From assembly GCA_936450465.1 (NCBI GenBank), contig OW388304.1:41106914-41170913 (forward strand): a stretch of DNA of 64,000 bases, given 5' to 3'. The position numbers were made by a program, and so were the translations under genes. Shown piece by piece: positions 47,647-58,992 of the stretch; position 1 is the stretch's first letter; every line of letters begins with the position of its first letter. The DNA comes from Gibbula magus (lineage: Eukaryota > Mollusca > Gastropoda > Trochida > Trochidae). The notes beneath the pieces were generated by a model that was not told where the DNA came from, did not search any database, and was given only the letters and a program-made list of their open reading frames with translations.

Positions 47647-47881
47647 TTAAAGGGACACTGCGTCGAGGATAAAAATGAGTCTTATCTTTATCTAACTAAG
47701 CTGATTATTGGAGTGTCTGCTAATGAGTTATGCTTTGCTTCACTGTCCACATGCAGAAATTTTTATAACCAATTACGTCAATTGTCTGAAATTGGGTGTC
47801 TGTGACTTGTTAGAAGACATGTAATAAGCACAGGTAGATACACATAATCTGATTTTTATCCTTGACACAGTGTCCCTTTAA
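47647..47881. mobile_element. TTAA-flanked MITE, family 2
   Basis: 235 bp including TTAA at 47647-47650 and 47878-47881. TIRs of about 27 bp begin AGGGACACTG and end CAGTGTCCCT, extended by (T)CGAGGATAAAAAT against ATTTTTATCCTTGA. The termini differ from family 1 but the target is the same. Confidence 0.85.
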
Positions 47882-49509
47882 GATCTCCTTAGAGTTGCCC
47901 TTATCCCAAAGGGCAATACAATGTGTATCACTAAGGCTACCTTAGTGACGTAAGGTCACTTAGAGTGGCCCTTATACAAAAAGCCGTGCATCATTTTCAG
48001 CAAATCTACAAAGCTTGCTATGAAATGAAGACATTTCAGAGGCTCCTTTTTTATTCCCCTTTTTCAAAAACGTTTTTCATTCAGAGACCAAAGTTTAGTC
48101 TAAGAAATCTAGCCGGTGTAAAACCGTAACTGTAATTCAGCACATGGAGAGTCAACTATCTCTATTACCCAAAATTTCATAGCGCCATATATATATATAT
48201 ATCATAAAGTACACGACGACGTTGCCTGACAACATATTATCCGTTATGTACATCTTCCCACGGCAAGGTGAAAATGCATCGAGATCTCCCCATTTTTTAC
48301 CTTGCCTTCAACCTAGCCAGAAGTGGTGAAACGAATCAGCGACACCTATTGTGATCACGAGTTACGTCTCTTACCATCTGCTAACATACAGCCAATGAAA
48401 TCGCCGTTTACATTCGGAACCAATTCAAAATAGCGACGATCGACACAGTCACAGAGGCAATACAACTGTCTTCTGATTGGATTAGCCTGCAGTACGTTAA
48501 AATCTTATCACTGAAAATGCGAGGGTTGAGGTCAAGGGCGGAATGAGAAGATAAGGAAATATTTTCGTTTCGCCTGTGACGTTGTGAAGATGGTTATGTA
48601 TGGCCTGAAAAGTCTGTGTAGCTGAAAGCGCTCGCCATTAAAATGGACGATTTCTACTTCTAAATCCATTATTTACTTATTTTAGAGTGACAGACAGACA
48701 GACACAGAGACAGACAGAGAGAGATGCAATGCTGATAACTAATGTTGATTAATCACTATCAGCTAGTTGCACAATATCGATGAATCAACAGCTGTTTGAC
48801 AACAACAACAACGGGAAGTGCCAAAGATGCTAGAAAAAAGTCAATACCGCTGACAATGGAACCATAATTGACATGTTATTTTCCTACTCGCATCAGGAAA
48901 GAATTTCGACAGATTTCCCCATGCCAGTCGACCTAATGGACATTCCTACAAGTTGACAGACAATTCAGGTGATAGATAGCTACTTTCAATCTTCAGTATT
49001 GCCGGAATCTCGCATTATCTTGAAGACAAAATCAATGGAGCTATTATGGTCTCTTCGCATGAGTAAACACCTGTCCGACCGATACCGACAAGCTTTCGAG
49101 TTTATCTGTTTGTCATTAACCAAGGGGTCATAATTGCCTACATTATTTCTAAATAGAATACAGAGTTTTTCCTTCTCAAAATTGTTACGACGCAAAAGTC
49201 AAAATTAGGATGTACAAGTGAGTTATTGCGTAACACGGTTTACGCATTTCCGCAGCCATTAGTGTTGAAAGATGATTGATAAAAGATATTTTTAACACTG
49301 AAATATGTATGTATGGCAAAAAGATGTAAAATAAATCCTTATATTTATAAAACCTTTTTGAATTGTCACTAAAACGTAGATCTATGGCAAATAAGAGCGA
49401 TTAAATTTCTTTTCAATTTTAAAATGTTTAAATCTTTACCTAATATTCAGATAAGACATACATTCACAATGTGTGAAAAATAAATGTAAATATTTTGAAC
49501 TTGCATTAA
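47882..49509. other. EMC10 intron, microsatellite and retroelement fragment
   Basis: Contains a (GACA)n/(GAGA)n tract at 48690-48725, a (TA)n tract at 48190-48201 and a worn copy of the GTGAGTTATTG retroelement end at about 49218-49270. No exon was seen. Confidence 0.4.
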
Positions 49510-49511
49510 AA

Positions 49512-49780
49512 CAGAGGGTGAAAGAATATTTCATTGCAGCATGCCAATCATTTTTATTTATCTTTTGTGTGAAAGAGAAAAAACAATTGCCACTTGTCAT
49601 GTGGCAAGTGAAAATTAAATACTTCGAACCCGTTTATATTTGCATTACAGAGGGTGAAAGAATATTTCATTGCAGTATGCCAATCATTTTTATTTATCTT
49701 TTGTGTGCAAGAGAAAAAACAATTGCCACTTGTCATGTGAAAATTAAATACTTCAAACCCGTTTATATTTGCATTACTTA
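49512..49780. repeat. Direct tandem duplication of about 137 bp
   Basis: 'agagggtgaaagaatatttc' at 49513 recurs at 49650. Both copies end with 'cgtttatatttgcattac'. The second lacks 8 bp (catgtggcaagtgaaa against catgtgaaa). The open frames across it are not called. Confidence 0.88.
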
Positions 49781-50324
49781 TTTCCAGATATATCAATTCA
49801 ATTTCTTTTTTTTAGCCAACATTTGTGAGAGTACTGATATTTCACTGCTACATTTTTACGAGCTGACATTTTTCAGCTTACATATCTATGAACACTAAGA
49901 TTTCACGTACTACCTCAATTTCTGTAAGGGTATATCTGGAATGGATAATTCTGTTTCCCCAATATCTTTGGCTTCTGAACAACAACGTCTAAGGCACGTG
50001 ACATTTGCCAGATAACTAATGCTTTATATGTAATATGTATGTTTTGGTTGGATTTAGTTGCGATGTACTTTATCACTGGTCGATTTCACCTGCCATTTTC
50101 TGACCCTTACAACATAACAAATATACCCTTACATCATTAATACGATAGATGGCCCTCCTAAAAAAAAAGAGGATTATATGCTATCACAATACTGACAGCT
50201 GTGTAAATAAGAGGCCAAATTGTCGAAAATATAATAATACCTAGCGATATCAAATTTGAATTTTACTTAGTTTGTAAAAAATAATCCATATCTGACATAC
50301 TCTAAGGTACTATTTTGAGGTTAT

Positions 50325-50394
50325 AACATGTCATTTTTCATATCATACCATACCCCATATCAGGCCGAGGGTATGATATGAAAAATGACATGGT
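50325..50394. repeat. Inverted repeat (foldback), 25-bp arms
   Basis: ACATGTCATTTTTCATATCA followed by TACC, and its inverted partner at 50370-50394, are separated by about 20 bp. The arms could form a cruciform or an RNA hairpin. Confidence 0.85.
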
Positions 50395-51604
50395 GTAACC
50401 TTTTTATTATATATCATACTTTGTTTCTAAAGCATGACAAAATATTTACAAAAATATTAAGAATTTGGTGTTTCATGCGAAAATTTATAATTTGGAGGTT
50501 AAAAGATGTATATATACCCTCTCCATTATAAATACTTTAAAAAAAATAACTATGTGCCCTGTGCCTATTATTCAACTTTCAAATTAGTAGTATATTTAAT
50601 TAAATAAGTTGTAATACATTTTAAATAATTAAAAGCGTCAAGAACATCCTTGTTTGGAGGCTACTCTGAATGAACTAGTTATTCTGACACTGCTTCGCTT
50701 GTACTCCGACTCTGTAAGGAAAGGGAGATCACTCTGACCTAACGTCACCCGGGCTGATATTGATAAGGATTTGCGGACCAGGCTGATATGGATTTTCAGA
50801 CCGGGCAGCGATATGGGTGCGGTTTCCTAACCTCTATCACATATGGAAAACATCCAATATCTTTGATAGGTATATGATAATACGGGTTATTAGACAATTG
50901 GGCCACACACACTCATAGTCAGGACCTTTTCAGTACTTGCTAACTGAGTACATTTTTCAAGAATGATGTATTTTGTCTTAAAATAATAAATATGGTCCCA
51001 TGAAATACCATCTACTCTTATGACATTTTTAAAAGGTTAGGTACCAAACTCGCTTTTGCTACTTAGATACCAAACAATTCCCTGGTTTCATAGAAACGGT
51101 ATTCAACAAGAATTGTGAAGTAATTTTATGTATATGAATATTAAACACATGCTTGTACAGGGTAAGTTAGAAAAATAAACTCATGATTTTTTAAGTCCAG
51201 AATCACTCAAAGAGGGTGAAAAACACAAGTGAAAAATAATCCATAACATATTTTTGACAGTGATAAAATCAGACAAGGAACTGCTCTGCACACGACACCA
51301 GTAACCGAACCGAGAGTGTACAGGACTTTATGTTTTCAAATTGGCACCTAATGGAGATGGTATTGTCTATTCCTGGCACGTCTCAATGCATAAGGATGAA
51401 GCAAACAAGGTGTTGCTTCGCATATCGTGTAAACGATTTCCAAAATTATTTATATCTTGGGCTCCCATTGAGATGTTCCCGAAGTAATATCAACATGTTA
51501 TTAAGAACTTGTTTTGATTTGGATTATAGTTAAAAGGTCCCTTTGCAACTGTGATTTGGGTTCACACGATTATTTCACTATGCACTTGCATGCTATGTAA
51601 AAAC
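50395..51604. other. EMC10 intron, nothing recognised
   Basis: No supported gene, RNA or repeat family. Confidence 0.4.
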
Positions 51605-51772
51605 TGGTGAGATGTGATTTGGGGTTTAATATCGCTTTCAAGAGTATTTCACTTTTATCACAGAGGCTTGTATTATTGCAGGGAGAAAGCCTGCAACACC
51701 ATTGTGGTTATGCATTTTAGTGAAACCTGTGAGCATGGGCTGAAACTAGCTTACCATGGTGGTGAAATATAT
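51605..51772 (-). mobile_element. SINE family A, 5'-truncated
   Basis: Tail and half the body only, ending in 'gcttaccatggtggtgaaat'. The tRNA-like head is missing. EMC10-sense orientation. Confidence 0.85.
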
Positions 51773-52123
51773 ACTGTAAGGCCAGGCAAAATTATTAACT
51801 TAGTTTTGGGGGTCAAAATGTATAAAGCAGGATTCATAAACGAAGCAACTTTGCTCTTTTGTTAATGAAAAGTCTTCAGGAAATCAAAACATGCACAAAA
51901 TTGAGGAATAAAACCTTGATTTTTTTTATAGTTTAAGTTCGGAGAGATCTGGGGCATCATTTTGATAGGGAGGGAAAAATTTTCAACATTTTTTTTCGGG
52001 GGAAAGACCGAGTCATTAAACCAACAAACTGCAAGACCAAACTTAACTATGATAAACAACTGATGCCTTTTACGAAAGCGTTATAACCAGAATACAAGGA
52101 CATGAAACATATCATCAAAAAGA

Positions 52124-52347
52124 GGGGAGGTGAGATGAGGTGAGGTGAGGTGAGGTGAGGTGAGGTGAGGTGAGGTGAGGTGAGGTGAGGTGAGGTGAGG
52201 TGAGTTAGGGTTTAAAACCGCTTTCAAGAGTATTTCACTTATATCACAGCTGCTAGTATTATGACAGGTAGAAAGTCTGCAATGCCATGTGGCTATGTAT
52301 TGTTGTTAAACCTGCAAGCAACAGCTGGAACTAGCGAACCATGGGTG
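52124..52347 (-). mobile_element. SINE family A, 5'-truncated, long GAGGT tail, upstream of GPCR
   Basis: Bounded by a perfect 13-bp duplication ATCATCAAAAAGA (52111-52123 and 52348-52360). The tRNA-like head never inserted, and the pentamer tail has about 15 GAGGT units (52127-52204). It ends 145 bp before the GPCR start codon, in what is probably a GPCR 5' UTR intron. Confidence 0.95.
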
Positions 52348-52404
52348 ATCATCAAAAAGAATTCTTTTTATGGATTCATAAATATATATATATCTATCAT
52401 AAAA

Positions 52405-52491
52405 TACCTAATAATTCTTTGTTTACTCCGCAGATCAACAAGAACCTACGCTGACTTGACATTCTGAAACTCATCATCAAACAATGACCAA
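52405..52491 (+). promoter_or_regulatory. 3' splice site and 5' UTR of the GPCR
   Basis: A branch-point-like CTAAT (about 52408), a pyrimidine tract and CCGCAG ending at 52433 form a convincing acceptor. It predicts a 5' UTR exon start at 52434, so the promoter and first exon lie further upstream. An in-frame TGA at 52465 rules out an earlier start within this exon. Confidence 0.65.
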
Positions 52492-52495
52492 ATGA
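52484..52495 (+). promoter_or_regulatory. Minimal uORF overlapping the GPCR start
   Basis: ATG ACC AAA TGA: its stop codon shares TG with the GPCR ATG at 52492. Such a stop-start overlap could tune initiation by reinitiation or leaky scanning. The main ATG has C at -3, a weak context. Confidence 0.6.
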
Positions 52496-53838
52496 TTAGG
52501 AACATAAACCTGGCAACTCCAATGAATAACTCGAACATGACTTGGAGTGACATTTCGGTGACCGAGGCATTCAACAAGACCTCTCTACCAATCATACGCC
52601 ACCCTTACGGACAGGAGCCAATCATAGGGCAGGAAACCGTCCAGAAGGTCGTGTTCATATTCGCCATCCTCATCATCCCAGTAGCTGCTTTTGGTTGTAT
52701 CGGCAATGTCCTCAGTCTGTTGGTTCTTGTGCACCATCGGATGAGGAACACGACGAACTATTGCCTGGCAGCGTTAGCCATGTCAGATTTCCTCCTCCTC
52801 GCCGCGAGTCTGTGGTACTCTACGATCATCATCTACAAGTCACGTGATCGCATATCTGCCGAGAACCTTCGCCGTCTGACATATCCGTGGATCGGTGCGT
52901 ACGGAAGTGTTGTGACTGCTCGGATAACAACTTGGATGACAACGCTGCTCAGTATCGAGAGGTTCATCGCTGTGTACTGTCCAATCAGAGCTCGGACGAT
53001 CTGTGGCAAGAGACATACCGTCGTCAGCATCATCCTCATCTACTTGCTCGCAATGGTTGCCTTTATTCCTCACGCTCTCAAATATTACTCAGTGACCATC
53101 GTGAACAACAACATCACAATGGTGAAACTGAAGAAAACCATTCTTGGTGAAAACAAACAATTTTGTGCAATATATGGCACGATCCTCAACGTCCTGTTCC
53201 GGTTCCTCCCAATCGGTCTCCTGATCATCCTGAACATCCTCATCGTCAAGGCGATCAGACGGACGTGGAACCTCAGACGCATCATGAGCAAGAACGGGAA
53301 CCACTGCAACATCTCAGAGCAGAACCGGATCACCCTCATGCTGCTCATCGTGTCCTGCGTGTTCTTGGGTTGTATCCTCCCCGGTGCTCTACACAGCATC
53401 GCCTCCAAGATCTGGCCACAATACTCTAGGATGGGCGGCATGAGGAATCTGTACGCCTGCATCTCATGTGTCACCTACTTCCTCGAAACGGTCAACTCGT
53501 CGATAAACTTTGTCATCTACATGGCATTCAGTGCAAAATTCTGTCGAACATACCAGGAAATTTTTTGTTGCAAAAGACCGACAGTTCACAACCAGTCGTC
53601 GCGGCAGACGTATCACTTCACGCGCCACCCCCTCGTTTCCACTGCTTCTACAGGCAGTCAGGGTAGTTCCCACGATTCCCGACTGATGACGAAACTGGCT
53701 GACCAACGGCGCCACCAATTTGGGCGGAATAGATGCCCCGCCGTATCAAGCTTCGACATGGAGAGTATTAAACTGTTGAGTGCTAAAGCTAAACAAATCT
53801 CCACTGATAGTGAGATAAGTACGATACAATACAGTTAA
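52492..53838 (+). CDS. FMRFamide-receptor-like class A GPCR (single-exon CDS)
   Basis: 448 residues with seven hydrophobic helices at about 52-80, 88-112, 132-160, 176-196, 228-255, 279-303 and 322-347. Rhodopsin-family marks: GN in TM1 (71-72), LAMSD in TM2 (95-99), ERF in place of DRY (156-158), P297 in TM6 with no preceding Trp, and NFVIY in place of NPxxY (339-343), preceded by TVNSSIN. This set is characteristic of protostome FMRFamide/neuropeptide receptors. N-glycosylation sequons are at N12, N15, N28 and N207. Position 3.25, where the usual disulfide Cys sits, is a Pro (132). Cys-Cys at 359-360 after TM7 may be palmitoylated. The 100-residue C-tail is Ser/Thr-rich. A plasma-membrane neuropeptide receptor is inferred; the ligand is unknown. 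The gene lies in the EMC10 last intron on the opposite strand, and its coding sequence is GC-richer than its surroundings. Confidence 0.93.
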   Translation: MIRNINLATPMNNSNMTWSDISVTEAFNKTSLPIIRHPYGQEPIIGQETVQKVVFIFAILIIPVAAFGCIGNVLSLLVLVHHRMRNTTNYCLAALAMSDFLLLAASLWYSTIIIYKSRDRISAENLRRLTYPWIGAYGSVVTARITTWMTTLLSIERFIAVYCPIRARTICGKRHTVVSIILIYLLAMVAFIPHALKYYSVTIVNNNITMVKLKKTILGENKQFCAIYGTILNVLFRFLPIGLLIILNILIVKAIRRTWNLRRIMSKNGNHCNISEQNRITLMLLIVSCVFLGCILPGALHSIASKIWPQYSRMGGMRNLYACISCVTYFLETVNSSINFVIYMAFSAKFCRTYQEIFCCKRPTVHNQSSRQTYHFTRHPLVSTASTGSQGSSHDSRLMTKLADQRRHQFGRNRCPAVSSFDMESIKLLSAKAKQISTDSEISTIQYS

Positions 53839-53879
53839 ATGACCGCATTTGTTGTTGTTACTAAAATGACACAGATGAG

Positions 53880-54720
53880 GGTGATTATCACATGATCACT
53901 GGAAGGCGAGATGTGATATAGATATCATTGGATGTCAAGATGTGAAATAGATGATATCATTGGAAGGTGAGATGTGATATAGATGATATCATTGGATGGT
54001 GAGATGTGAAATAGATGATATCACTGGAAGGTGAGATGTGATATAGATGATATCATTGGATGGTTAGATGTGAAATAGATGATATCACTGGAAGGTGAGA
54101 TGTGAAATAGATGATATCATTGGATGGTGAGATGAGATATAGATGATATCATTGGATGGTGAGATGAGATATAGATGATATCAATGGATATTTATTATGT
54201 GAGATGGATATCACTGGATGAAATGAGATGTTATTAAGGTATCACTAGAAGTTGAGATGTGATATAGATGATATCATTGGATGGTGAGATGTGATATAGA
54301 TGATATAATTGGATGGTGAGATATGACAGATGATATCACTGGTAGGTTAGATGTGATATAGATGATATCACTGGATTGTAAGATGTGATATAGACAACAT
54401 CACTGGAAGGTAAGATGTGATATATATGACATCATTGGATGGTGATATGTGATATAGATGATATCACTGGGTGGTGAAAATGATAGATGATATCCCAAGA
54501 TGCGAGATATAGACGATATCACTGGATGGTGAGAAGAGGTAAAGATGATATCAGTGAATGGAATAAATTTCATCACATGAAGATAAGATGTGATATAGAT
54601 ATCACTGCCTTGATGGTGAGATATCATTTGATGTAATATATGATAGAAATGGTATCACTGGACACTGAGAAGAAGTAAAGATGATATCAAAGGATAGTGA
54701 AGTGCAGAATAAACTGTGAT
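53880..54720. repeat. 32-bp minisatellite with GATATC in the GPCR 3' flank
   Basis: The unit is of type 'gatgatatcattggatggtg' plus 'agatgtgatata', repeated over 25 times with heavy divergence and length slips. It begins about 40 bp after the GPCR stop, so it is probably transcribed as 3' UTR. Confidence 0.88.
54708..54713 (+). terminator. Candidate GPCR polyadenylation signal
   Basis: AATAAA at the end of the minisatellite. Other candidates are at 54562-54567 and 55056-55061. The sequence alone cannot choose among them. Confidence 0.3.
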
Positions 54721-55680
54721 ATCACCTACCAAAGACATGGATCTTTTGATACCGACAATTAAAAGTATGTTACAAAGACAATATTCTAGAAGTCTAGAAG
54801 GATATCATCACACAGTGTACCTGATCCAAATTAGATATCCATTGTATCAGGATAGTCTCACAAGGTGTTGAGGACAGCTGGATATCATGCATATGATATC
54901 AAATAAGAATATAGCGACAATGATGTGTTTTCAAAACTATATCCGTGGATGGAGATAAGTGGCAGAAACTTGTACTCATATGACATTTGAGTAGTTTTAT
55001 ACTCGCATGACATTTGTGTGGTTTTATACTCATGACATTTGAGAAGTTTTGCAGGAATAAAGATTAAAGAATGGAAACAATCAAATTAATATTGTGTTTG
55101 TAAATTAATTTTTTTGTTGGTTGATAAATTTGTCAAAGTTGAACTGTTCCCAATCTCATTAAAATCAGATCTTACTTAACACTTGTACCTCACATATTAA
55201 GACCTGATCACTGGCTAGAATCATGTCTCTTCTGCTTCACTGTGACCTTCACCTTCCATAAATTCAACCAATCACAGGTCTTCATTCATAATAGTATCAT
55301 ACCAATGATTCCCTAGGCTTGTTGCAGTGCTTATAAGAAAGGTCTGTTGTTGGAGTTGTTCTGTACACACATTTTCCTGTCAACATTTGTAGCATGAATG
55401 AAATAGGTGTTTTCTCATCCAAAACTGTGTTCAAAAGGAGATCAATCGATGTCTCATAGAATATAATGTTTTGACAGTAGATTTGCCACAATCCCCTGCA
55501 GCCAACAAACCCAATGCTTATACGTATTCAAGCAATGACTCACAATTCTACGACACCAAAGAATACATGACATCACAATGCTATGACATCACCGCAGTGG
55601 AAGTCAAATGACAGTGCTGTTCTCAGAGATACACTTTTTTTGATGAAACGTAATGAAGAATGATTTGTGAATCGAAATAA
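54721..55680. other. GPCR downstream flank, nothing recognised
   Basis: Only a short 'gttttatactc(gc)atgacatttg' triplication at about 54964-55045 stands out. Confidence 0.4.
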
Positions 55681-55687
55681 ATGACAT

Positions 55688-55838
<151 letters not shown>

Positions 55839-55839
55839 T

Positions 55840-56890
55840 TACACACTGTCAAACTATTGTTTATATTTTATACCTGAAACACTTTGGTGAGATTCTCTAT
55901 ATTTCTCCTTATGTATTTGGGAAGTAAAAAAAAATTATTTTTTTTTTTAAATTTTAGGAGGAAAGGCCAGCTGTCAAATCTTGAAAACTTTTGTTGGAGG
56001 TCTTGTGATTGGTTAACTGAATTGCGTCAGAACATACAAGTATACAGGCTGTTATCAGATGGTTTTGCAAGGAAACCTCTGAACGATAAGAATTCATATC
56101 CTGGTAGATGCACTATTTTGCAACTTTTATTCCTCGGAAAATTGTCGATTTTAATCAGACTGAATTGTGAGGTATTGAGGTATAAATGTTAGGTTATGTA
56201 TTTGAAAATAAAATAAATTATATTTTTAAAGATCTGAACACATATTCCTTGCAGTCGTCAAATCTTGATATAATGAGGTAATCTTTTTAGGATTAAAAGA
56301 TCAGATTCTAAAGAGACGATGCCTTACTTAGATTCTCACATGTGGTATAGTTTTTGTTAAAAACAGAAATTTCATAGTGACAACTATGATTCCATTATTT
56401 GTTGTTTGTTTGAAGTTTTATGTGCAATTACTGTTTCATTAAAATTATTACTGAATATAATTCATATAATATTTTACGCACGATTTAATTTTGTTTCTAA
56501 TTTTAGAAGCCATCATGAAAATTGCAATCATGGATTCCTATAAAAAGATCCACTAAACGTATGGTTTTGTCAAATAAAAACAATGTACTTGTATGTAAAT
56601 GTATGTATTTTGTGATAGAAAATAAAGCTACCAGATATACTCTGACTTTCTTTGTCTTATATCCGCAAAAGAAATGCCTGATTATCTTACGATGTAAAAT
56701 TAAATAACTTCCAAAATATAAGGTCGTCTCCAAATTATGCTGACAATAATTAATGACAATTCATTGAAATTGTAGACAAAGTGTGATTCGAGTCAATAAA
56801 TTTAAAGAAAACTACGCCTAATGAAAGTCGCGAGTTTTGTTGATTCTCTTGCGCACCCAGACATATACATCAGCAGTATGACCACCACTT
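55840..56890. other. EMC10 intron, nothing recognised
   Basis: AT-rich. The plus-strand open frame at 55884-56192 has no recognisable domain and is not called. Confidence 0.4.
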
Positions 56891-56895
56891 CAATA

Positions 56896-57213
56896 ATAAT
56901 AATAATAAGTGTTCTTATATTGCGCCAACAATCCAATCAACGGGTGGTTGCTCTGGGCGCTACACATTATTACCCTGACGGAATTGTACTTTAGGTGCTG
57001 CCAAAGCGCTACACGAAGTCATGTACACCCGTTATTTCAGGTACCCATTTATACAGCTGGGTGGACTGAGTGCAATGTGGATGAAGTGCCTTGCCCAAGG
57101 ACACAACACAGTATGAGACCCAGGTCACAAATTTTTGGTGTCTCCACCGGGATTCGAACCCGGGCCTTTGCGGTGAGAGGCAAGCACGCTAACCACTACA
57201 CCACTGTGCTCAA
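56896..57213 (-). mobile_element. SINE family C, tRNA-Glu-like head, (ATT)n tail
   Basis: On the minus strand: A box TGGTGTAGTGGTTAGCGTG, anticodon loop region CTCTCAC as in tRNA-Glu(CTC), B box GGTTCGAATCC, then a body containing 'ccttgggcaaggcacttcat' and 'cccagctgtataaatgg', and a 3' tail of about five ATT units at the left edge. The body resembles central domains shared by SINEs in many invertebrates. The exact superfamily is not asserted. Confidence 0.87.
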
Positions 57214-57290
57214 TGTGAGTGCGTGCCTGTATATTGTTGGTCGTGGTTGTCTGTAAAACTGTTTCAAATGACATTTCGAATACAAAACAG

Positions 57291-57750
57291 TAGGGCTGTG
57301 TATTGCCTCAATTTTTGTATTGCGATACGTATTGCTGAACAGTAATGTATTGCAATACGTACCACAATATATTGCAAGATACTCTGACAATGAGATATTT
57401 CTCTAGAAACCTATTTAACTAGTGCCAATGATACTGTAATATGCTGAATGAACTCTACATTCAACTTTTATACTTATTTTTGCAGTTTAAACATGGCACA
57501 TTTGTTAAACGACTTTCAGATCTTTAAAAGGATAATTTGTAATACAGTCCAATACACATTCTAGCACTTCAAAATAATATTTTTAATACAAGTTAAGCCA
57601 GTAAATGTGCCTTTTACAAGATAAATGAATAAATTTGACTTAATATGTATTGGTGCAATATATTGCGATATGAAAATCGTATTGCAATACAAGTATTGCA
57701 TAACTCTGTATTGCAATATATTGGTATTGCAATAATATTGCACAGCCTTA
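57291..57750. mobile_element. hAT-like MITE, 460 bp, perfect 8-bp target duplication
   Basis: Flanked by CAAAACAG (57283-57290 and 57751-57758). The ends TAGGGCTGTG and CACAGCCTTA match the copy at 30148-30606 in reverse orientation, and so does the body ('aatatattgcaagat', 'caatgagatatttct'). Both copies have the same length to within 1 bp. Confidence 0.92.
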
Positions 57751-57771
57751 CAAAACAGTTACCTTGTGTCA

Positions 57772-58220
57772 TTTAAAAGGAGGGTTCTATCAGGGTGTTT
57801 TTTGTGGAAAGGAAATTCCAGAGGATGTTCTCGTTTACACAATTATGATATAAATACATGATTAAAACACAGTAAAATTAAATTATATTAATGAAGTTAT
57901 TATTTTGATGACTTTATATTTCACAACTTGATAAAGACAAGCGCATATTTGTTGAAAAATAAAAACAATGAGAACTGAAGCCATTCATCCGCACTGCGAG
58001 TGGGGAAAACTTCGCTACCTACTAAACGCGCATTGTTTATTAATTTTATTATATGTTACCGGGGTATGTGTTACTATGTGAATTTTCTATCATTGTATAT
58101 GTTTAATTTTCAAAAAGTGTAAAATTGGGTTAAATATAGCGTGTTTTCATTTCATGCAATGCCAAGAATCCAACATGGCGGAAGCTGGCAATAGATCGAT
58201 GGTAGAACTTTCCCTTTAAA
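57772..58220. mobile_element. Possible TIR element
   Basis: 'tttaaaaggagggttcta' on the left and 'tagaactttccctttaaa' on the right are imperfect inverted matches. The right 100 bp, including 'ccaacatggcgg', resembles 17262-17355. No coding. Confidence 0.5.
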
Positions 58221-58683
58221 CAATCGCCTTTCTTTTCGAAATGATGCAACTTCATGATACTATAATACTGCTGACATGTTCTAGTTTTGACAAAATCAAG
58301 ATATCTGGTAGGCGTTTCTTCTGCCCGGTAGAGTATGTTGACATAGACAACACTTCAAGAGAAAGGCAAGCCAGCCAGGGGAGGTAATAAAATCACCAGA
58401 ACGAGCCGTGGATGCATCCAGGGTACAAATGGATATTCATCGGTAAGGCCAGCTTATCGCAGTTCAATATGCAATACATAGAACAAAACTTGGTAGGTGT
58501 TTCTTATGCCTGGTACGGTATTTCATATCACATGCATTTTTCCGTAATATTTCACGATAGTCTGCGACCAATCTCTGGTTACTCTCTATGCGAATGCTTT
58601 GTGATTCCTGTTAATTGAGTACTTAGAACAAACAGTTAACACTACACACCACGGTGAGATACAGTGACCCTAGTGACCAACTT

Positions 58684-58992
58684 GAGGTGAGGTGAGTTGG
58701 GGTAAACACAGCTTTATTTCACTTATATCACGGCTGCTAGTATTATGGCAGGGAGAAAGCCCGTAACGCCATGTGGCTATGCATTGCGGTGAAACCCGCG
58801 AGCATCGGCTGGTACTAGCAAACCATGGGTGGTAATACGCTGAAATTCAGTGTATCATTGCACCCGAACCTAACTGCGTGTAGAACAGTTCTCTACTGCA
58901 GACAAAGTTGCCGTGCCCCTAGAGGGATTTGAACCCCGGACCTCTTGAGCGAAGCCGAATGCGCTAACCACTGCGCTATCCTACCATCCTAC
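58684..58992 (-). mobile_element. SINE family A, full length
   Basis: Intact head, body and tail, with a small deletion in the 3' end ('ggggtaaacac'). No clear target duplication. EMC10-sense orientation. Confidence 0.9.

Noticed and set aside
52833..53718. Several 66-129 codon frames overlapping the GPCR
   Set aside because: Shadows of the GPCR coding sequence in other frames. No independent motif.
57125..57213. Functional tRNA-Glu gene
   Set aside because: tRNA-Glu-like in the anticodon loop and boxes, but the acceptor stem is not closed and it continues into a SINE body.
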